64,000 nucleotides of DNA from Stutzerimonas stutzeri TS44 (GTDB lineage: Bacteria; Pseudomonadota; Gammaproteobacteria; Pseudomonadales; Pseudomonadaceae). This document shows, piece by piece, positions 58,889 to 64,000 of this stretch; the first letter of the stretch is position 1, and each line of letters opens with the position of its first letter. The notes under the pieces are model-generated. The model was not told where the DNA came from. It did no database searches and saw only the letters and a program-made list of their open reading frames with translations. Made by a program: the position numbers and the translations under genes. The stretch is from NCBI GenBank assembly GCA_000263395.1, contig AJXE01000001.1:310001-374000 (forward strand), given 5' to 3'.

Positions 58889-61800
58889 ATGAAGACGTTC
58901 TTTGGCAAGCTCGGCGCCGTGCTGCGCCGGACCTGGGTCTGGAGCCTGCTGCTGGTCCTGCTGCTGGCGGTTGTGGTGTGGTTCGTCGGGCCGCTGCTGG
59001 CGGTCAACGACTACCGCTTCTGGGAATCCTCGACCGCCCGCCTGCTGAGCATCAGCGTGCTGTTTCTCGGCTGGGGCCTGGCCATGGTCTTCGCCAGCTG
59101 GCGCGCCAGCGCGCGCAAGAAGCGCGACGCCGAGGATCAGGACGTCCAGGAGCAGCTGCGCCGCGACGGCCTGATCGGCGAGGAGCAGCAGGAGTTGCGC
59201 CATCGCTTCAGGCAGGCGCTGCGTACCCTGAAGACCTCCAGCCTCTATCGCGGGCGCAGCGAGAAATGGCGCAGCGAGCTGCCCTGGTACCTGCTGATCG
59301 GCCCACAGGGCAGCGGCAAGACCAGCCTGCTGGACTTCTCCGGGCTGGATTTTCCGCTCAACCGCAGCGAACAGCAGCGCCTGACCAAGGACGTCTCCGG
59401 TACCCGCTATGCCGACTGGTATTTCGCCGATCATGCGGTGCTGATCGATACCGCCGGCCGTTACCTGACCCAGCCCGACGCCGCCGTCGACGGCAGCGCC
59501 TGGGACACCCTGCTCGGCCTGCTGCGCAGGCGCCGCGCACGGCCGCTCAACGGCGTGCTGGTCAACCTGCCGGTGGACCAGCTGCAGGGCGGCAGTGAAC
59601 TGGAGCTGGAAAGCCTGGCCCGCCAGACCCGCCAGCGCCTGCACGAGATCCATCAGCGTCTGAACCTGGACGTTCCGGTTTACCTGGTGCTGAGCAAGGC
59701 CGATCGGATTCTCGGTTTCGACGACTTCTTCGAGCAGCTGTCGCGGGAGGAAAGCGACCAGGTGCTCGGCGCCAGCTTCCGCAAGGAGCAGAACGGCAGC
59801 GATGCGCAGGTGGTCCGCCAGGAGTTCGAGGAACTGCTGCGCCGGCTGAACAGCCAGGTGATCCTGCGCATGCACCAGGAGCGCGATACGCAGCGCCGCG
59901 GCCGCATCCTCGACTTCCCGCATCAGCTGGGGCAGATCGGCGAGCGCCTGAGCCTGTTCATCGAGCTGGCCTTCGCCGGCAACCGCTACCAGCGTGCCAG
60001 CCAGCTGCGGGGCTTCTACCTGACCAGCGCGCCGCAGCTGCGCGATACGCTCGACCCGCTCACCGCCGGCATCGGCCGCCATCTCGGCCTGGCCAGCAGC
60101 GCGCTGCCGACCTTCCGCAGCGGCCGCGCACGCTTCATCAATCAGCTGCTCAGCCAGGTGATCTTTCCGGAAGCCGAACTGGCCGGCCTCGACCAGCGCG
60201 AGGTACGCCGCATCGACTGGGGCCAGCGTGCCCTCTATGCCGGCGCCTTCGGCTGCCTGCTGCTGATCGGCGGCGCCTGGGCACTGAATTTCTCCGGCAA
60301 CCATGAGCGTCTGGAACAGCTGCGCGATATCGCCCAGCAGCTCGGCAGCGAGCGCAAGGCCATCGAGGCGGGAGACGAGGCACTGCGCACCCTCAAGGCC
60401 CTGGATGCGAGCTATGCGGCGACGCAGGTGTTCCCGCCGAAAGACGAGGTGTCCTGGCTGCGCCGGGGCGGCCTGTATCAGGGCGAGGCGGTCGACCCGA
60501 CGTTGCACGAGGCCTACCGCCGCGATCTGGAAAAGCTGCTGCTGCCACGCGTCGCCCAGCAGCTGGAGACGCAGATCCGCGCCAACCTGAACGACCGCGA
60601 GCAGCTGCTCGGCAGCCTGCGCGCGTACCTCATGCTGAACCTGGCCGAGCGCCGTGATACGGCATTCCTCAAGGACTGGCTGGCCGCCGACTGGTCGCTG
60701 CGTCATTCGGGCAATGCCGTGGCGCAGCAGGGGCTCAACACGCACTTCGCACGTCTGCTGGAAGAATCCTTCGCGCCGTATCAGCTGAACGACAATCTGG
60801 TGGCCAAGGCCCGTGCCCAGCTGCGCAGCGAATCGCTGGCGGCAGTGGTGTACCGCATGCTGCGCGACCAGGCACGCAACCTTCCCGACTATCGGCTGAA
60901 CACCCAGCTCGGCCCGCAGGCATCCCTGTTCGTCGGCGGCGACTACAGGATTCCCGGCTTCTACACCCAGCAGGGCTACCAGAAGCTGTTCGTCGCCCAG
61001 GGTGCCGATCTGGTCAGCGAGATCCTGCGCGACAATTGGGTGCTGGGCGAAGGCGACAACCTCAGCGCCAAGGACCTCAGCCGCCTGCTGGTGGAAATGG
61101 AACAGCTGTATTTCCGCGACTACGCCGCACACTGGAGCGAGGCAATCGCCCAGCTGAACATCCTGCCGGCCGATAGTGCGGCCCAGGGTGCCGCGCAGCT
61201 CGCCGGGCTCACCGCCGCCAACTCGCCGCTGCTGCAACTGCTGCTGGAAGTCCGCGAGAACACCCGCTTCGCCGGTTTCGCCGACGCGACTGCGGAGGCG
61301 GGCGAACTGGCCAATGCCGCACAGGACGCAGGCAGCAAACTCGGCAAGGCGGCCAAACTGGCCACCGCCGCCGCCGAGCAGGCGCAGGCTGCGCTGCTGA
61401 AGAATCTGCCGGACACCGCACGCAAGGCCCTGGAGCGCCGCTTCGCGCCGCTGCACCAGCTGCTCGACGAAAACGGCGCCGCCGGCCCCGAGCTAAGCGC
61501 CAGCCTGCAGGCCCTCGACGCCCTGCAATTGCAGCTGGCCTCGCTGGCCCATGCCAGCGCACCGGAACAGGCCGCCTTCGAGATGGCCAAGGCACGCATG
61601 GGCGGCCAGCGCGATGCCATCAACCAGCTGCGCAACAGCGCTGCACGCCTGCCGCAGCCGCTGGGCAAGTGGCTGGGGCTGCTGGCCGAGGACAGCTGGT
61701 CGCTGGTGCTCAGCGATGCCTATCACTACCTCAACCAGCGTTATCGCAACGAGCTGTACGCCAGCTACCGCGGTTCGCTGCGCGAGCGCTATCCGTTCAG

Positions 61801-62428
61801 CGCCCACAGCGCCAGCGACGTCGCCATCGCCGACTTCCGCGAGTTCTTCAAGGCCCAGGGCCTGGCGGACAGCTTCTTCGAGCGCTACCTCAAGCCCTTC
61901 GTCAGCGGCAGCGCTGGCCAGTATCAACTGCGCCGGGTCGACGGTCGCGGCCTGCCATTGTCCGAGCAGTTCCTTGCACAGATGAGCCGGGCGCAGACCA
62001 TTCGCCGCAGCTTCTTCGCCGAGAACCCCAACGAGCCGCTGATCCTGTTCAAGCTCGAGCCGTACTCGCTGGATTCCAGCCTCGGCCGCGCCGACTTCCG
62101 CTTCGGCAACCAGCAGCTGGAATATCGCCACGGGCCGATCGTGCAGACCGCGTTCCGCTGGCCGGCCGAAGCCGACGACGGACGCACCAGCCTGGTCGTG
62201 GAAGAACTCGGCGGTCGCCGCGTGGGTATCGAGAAGAACACCGGGCCCTGGTCGCTGTTCCGCCTGATCGACCTGATGCAGGTCGACTACCACAGCGGCC
62301 GTGACGTGCTGATACTCAAGGCCGACCTCAGCGGCCTGCGCGCCAACTACCTGCTGCACGCCCAGCGCTCGCCGAATCCGTTCGACCTCGCGCTGCTGCG
62401 CGGCTTCAAGCTGCCGGCGACGCTGTGA
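58889..62428 (+). CDS. tssM: T6SS inner-membrane protein TssM (IcmF-like)
   Basis: The large TssJLM complex subunit, 1179 aa. Transmembrane helices at the N-terminus (WVWSLLLVLLLAVVVWFVGP, LLSISVLFLGWGLAMVFA) and near 450 (ALYAGAFGCLLLIGGAWAL) leave a cytoplasmic NTPase domain between them, with Walker A GPQGSGKT at 138-145, followed by the IDTAGRY switch. The periplasmic half ends with the ImcF-related and TssJ-binding domains (PLILFKLEPYSLDSSLGRAD, GPWSLFRLIDL). The intact Walker A suggests an ATP/GTP-dependent TssM. The stop overlaps stp. Confidence 0.96.
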   Translation: MKTFFGKLGAVLRRTWVWSLLLVLLLAVVVWFVGPLLAVNDYRFWESSTARLLSISVLFLGWGLAMVFASWRASARKKRDAEDQDVQEQLRRDGLIGEEQQELRHRFRQALRTLKTSSLYRGRSEKWRSELPWYLLIGPQGSGKTSLLDFSGLDFPLNRSEQQRLTKDVSGTRYADWYFADHAVLIDTAGRYLTQPDAAVDGSAWDTLLGLLRRRRARPLNGVLVNLPVDQLQGGSELELESLARQTRQRLHEIHQRLNLDVPVYLVLSKADRILGFDDFFEQLSREESDQVLGASFRKEQNGSDAQVVRQEFEELLRRLNSQVILRMHQERDTQRRGRILDFPHQLGQIGERLSLFIELAFAGNRYQRASQLRGFYLTSAPQLRDTLDPLTAGIGRHLGLASSALPTFRSGRARFINQLLSQVIFPEAELAGLDQREVRRIDWGQRALYAGAFGCLLLIGGAWALNFSGNHERLEQLRDIAQQLGSERKAIEAGDEALRTLKALDASYAATQVFPPKDEVSWLRRGGLYQGEAVDPTLHEAYRRDLEKLLLPRVAQQLETQIRANLNDREQLLGSLRAYLMLNLAERRDTAFLKDWLAADWSLRHSGNAVAQQGLNTHFARLLEESFAPYQLNDNLVAKARAQLRSESLAAVVYRMLRDQARNLPDYRLNTQLGPQASLFVGGDYRIPGFYTQQGYQKLFVAQGADLVSEILRDNWVLGEGDNLSAKDLSRLLVEMEQLYFRDYAAHWSEAIAQLNILPADSAAQGAAQLAGLTAANSPLLQLLLEVRENTRFAGFADATAEAGELANAAQDAGSKLGKAAKLATAAAEQAQAALLKNLPDTARKALERRFAPLHQLLDENGAAGPELSASLQALDALQLQLASLAHASAPEQAAFEMAKARMGGQRDAINQLRNSAARLPQPLGKWLGLLAEDSWSLVLSDAYHYLNQRYRNELYASYRGSLRERYPFSAHSASDVAIADFREFFKAQGLADSFFERYLKPFVSGSAGQYQLRRVDGRGLPLSEQFLAQMSRAQTIRRSFFAENPNEPLILFKLEPYSLDSSLGRADFRFGNQQLEYRHGPIVQTAFRWPAEADDGRTSLVVEELGGRRVGIEKNTGPWSLFRLIDLMQVDYHSGRDVLILKADLSGLRANYLLHAQRSPNPFDLALLRGFKLPATL

Positions 62429-63159
62429 TGAACGCAACGGCATGCAGTTGGCGCAGCGCCGCGCGCACCGACACCGGCAAGGTACGGGCGCGCAACGAGG
62501 ATGCCTTCCTCGACCTGCCCCAGGCCGGGTTGTGGGCCGTCGCCGACGGCATGGGCGGACACCAGAACGGCGCCCTGGCCAGCCGCCTGATCATCGAGCA
62601 GCTGGCCGAGCTTTGCAGCGGCGGCGAGCTGCCGGAGCGGCTGCTGGCACTGCGGCGCTGCCTGCATGAGCTGAATCGCCGGCTCAGCCAGGAACTGACG
62701 GTCACCGCCGAACGCCCCGATCCGGTGATCGGCAGCACGGTGGTCGCCCTGCTCATGGAGGGTGACCGCGCCGCCTGCATCTGGGCCGGCGACAGCCGCT
62801 GCTACCTGTGGCGCAGCGGCCGGCTCTATCAGCTTTCCCGCGACCACTCGTTGCTGCAGCAACTGATTGACGAGCAGCAACTCAGCCCCGAGCTAGCCGC
62901 CAAACACCCGGCCGCCCATGCGTTGACCCGTGCCATCGGCGCCAGCGAAAAACTGGAGCTGGATATCCTCGAATTCGCCGTGTTCCCCGGCGACACGCTG
63001 CTGCTGTGCAGCGATGGTCTCTACCAGAGCATGTCCGCTGACGCCCTCGGTGCCGCGCTCAGCCTGCCGTCCACGCAGCTGGCGCTGGAGCGGCTGTTTC
63101 GCCAGGCGCTCAAGGGCCCGGCGCGGGACAATCTCAGCGCCGTGGTGATCCGCCGATGA
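62428..63159 (+). CDS. stp1: PP2C-type serine/threonine phosphatase (Stp)
   Basis: Reverses phosphorylation by the T6SS kinase. 243 aa from the ATG at 62428; a GTG at 62425 overlaps the tssM stop and is an alternative. PP2C metal-binding motifs are present: RTDTGKVRARNEDAF, LWAVADGMGGHQNG, ACIWAGDSRCYLWR, LLLCSDGLYQSM, and ARDNLSAVVI. Each contributes an Asp to the binuclear Mn/Mg centre. Counterpart of stp1 (PA1670) of HSI-2. The stop overlaps the kinase start. Confidence 0.93.
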   Translation: MNATACSWRSAARTDTGKVRARNEDAFLDLPQAGLWAVADGMGGHQNGALASRLIIEQLAELCSGGELPERLLALRRCLHELNRRLSQELTVTAERPDPVIGSTVVALLMEGDRAACIWAGDSRCYLWRSGRLYQLSRDHSLLQQLIDEQQLSPELAAKHPAAHALTRAIGASEKLELDILEFAVFPGDTLLLCSDGLYQSMSADALGAALSLPSTQLALERLFRQALKGPARDNLSAVVIRR

Positions 63160-64000
63160 ACGCCCAGCCCGCCTGCGATCTCACCTATTTTGCGCTGGCC
63201 TCCACAGCGGCCGCGCCAGCGGCGGTCGAGCCGAAGACAGTCCCCGGCGAGCTGCCGGACGTACTCGGCGGCCGCTACCGGATCGAACGCCTGCTCGGCG
63301 TCGGCGGCATGGGCGCGGTCTATCGCGCCCGTGACCTGCTGCGCGAACAGTTCGGCGATCCGGAACCCTACGTGGCGCTGAAGACGCTCAGCGAGGATTT
63401 CGCCGAGTACGCCGATGCCAGCGCCCTGCTCTACAGCGAATACGCACTGACCACGCGCCTCAGCCACCGCCATGTGGTGCGCCTGTACAACTTCGACATC
63501 GACCCAGGCAGCCAACGCGCCTTTATCACCCTGGAGCTGCTCAAGGGGCCGACCCTCGACCAGCTGCTGTGCGAGCGCCCGCAGGGCATGGCCTGGAGCG
63601 AACTGCAGGGTATCGCGTTGCCGCTGCTGGAAGCGCTGACCTACTCCCACAGCCTGGGCGTGCTGCATGGCGATCTGAAACCGAGCAACGTGATGCTCGC
63701 CGAGGACGGCCTGCGCCTGTTCGACTACGGCCTCGGCCAGCCGCTGGAAGGCCTGCTGCCCGGTCTGCCGCGCCTGTGCCGCACGCGCTTCGCCGCCTGG
63801 ACACCGCGTTATGCCGCGCTGGAACTGCTCGATGGCGGCGAGCTGACCGCCGCGGCGGATGTGTACGCCCTGGCCTGCGTGCTCTATGAACTGGCCAGCG
63901 GCAGCCATCCGTTTCGCCGGCTCAGCGCCCGTCAGGCCAAGGCGATGGAACTGGATCGCACCCTGCAGCGCCCGCCGCAGCTACCGGTGCATTGCTGGCC
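63156..64000 (+). CDS. stk1: Serine/threonine protein kinase (Stk/PpkA-like), 3' end missing
   Basis: The T6SS kinase; the first 281 codons are in the window and the reading frame is still open at the right edge. The Gly loop is GVGGMGAVY (48-56), the ATP Lys is Lys76 (VALKTL) and the likely helix-C Glu is Glu96. The catalytic loop is HGDLKPSN (172-179, Asp174 and Lys176), and the magnesium loop is DYG (191-193) instead of DFG. The HGD in place of HRD makes it a non-RD kinase. A 40-residue Ala/Pro-rich segment precedes the kinase fold. It should phosphorylate the FHA partner system; counterpart of stk1 (PA1671). Confidence 0.9.
   Translation, partial: MNAQPACDLTYFALASTAAAPAAVEPKTVPGELPDVLGGRYRIERLLGVGGMGAVYRARDLLREQFGDPEPYVALKTLSEDFAEYADASALLYSEYALTTRLSHRHVVRLYNFDIDPGSQRAFITLELLKGPTLDQLLCERPQGMAWSELQGIALPLLEALTYSHSLGVLHGDLKPSNVMLAEDGLRLFDYGLGQPLEGLLPGLPRLCRTRFAAWTPRYAALELLDGGELTAAADVYALACVLYELASGSHPFRRLSARQAKAMELDRTLQRPPQLPVHCW

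Noticed and set aside
58754..61456. A 900-codon minus-strand open frame opposite tssM
   Set aside because: Low-complexity composition (Gln/Ala/Val/Gly) and no start signal; tssM on the plus strand has Walker A and family motifs.

Overview
The window is GC-rich (roughly two thirds G+C), densely coding Gammaproteobacterial chromosome. Gene content and order point to Pseudomonas: an rml operon next to dctB-dctD-dctPQM, fdnGHI-fdhE-selA-selB in one run, and a type VI secretion cluster in the HSI-2 order (tssABCE..FGH-sfa-orfX-fha-tssJKLM-stp-stk). No insertion sequence, prophage, CRISPR array or rRNA was seen. I place it in genus Pseudomonas but cannot name the species from sequence alone.

Layout. 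1-1355: 3' part of an aspartate ammonia-lyase gene. 1356-1998: non-coding, with a hairpin, a 9-bp palindrome in a Pseudomonas-type intergenic repeat, and a Fur-like operator. 1999-5514: iron uptake (a TonB-dependent siderophore receptor broken by an apparent 1-bp deletion, a PepSY membrane protein, a 58-aa membrane protein). 5686-9168: a four-gene MCE/Mla-type lipid transporter whose permease carries an N-terminal STAS-like domain. 9271-14217: yhiI-rbbA-yhhJ-type HlyD/ABC exporter. 14521-17913: rmlBACD for dTDP-L-rhamnose. 18001-24704: the DctB/DctD two-component system and its sigma-54-dependent DctPQM TRAP transporter for C4-dicarboxylates.

25183-34381 is a selenocysteine locus. It holds a periplasmic formate dehydrogenase (FdnG with an in-frame UGA at codon 197 followed by a bSECIS hairpin, FdnH, FdnI), its maturation protein FdhE, the Sec machinery SelA and SelB, and tRNA-Sec (anticodon UCA). 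Only selD is missing from a complete route to the selenoprotein. 34514-41173 is mixed: a small frameshifted gene, a divergent pair encoding a GcvH-like lipoyl-type protein and a DsrE3-like protein, a cyclopropane-fatty-acid synthase-type methyltransferase, a second DctB/DctD-like pair with no transporter beside it, and a hexose-6-phosphate mutarotase.

41532 to the right edge is a type VI secretion operon with sheath, baseplate, ClpV, membrane complex and a phosphatase/kinase/FHA regulatory arm. Between tssE and tssF sits a three-gene cargo module with less biased base composition: PAAR protein, candidate ADP-ribosyltransferase toxin, candidate immunity protein. This module, the GcvH/DsrE pair and the 46-bp dyad in front of tssA are the most interesting parts. 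The window ends inside the Stk kinase gene.
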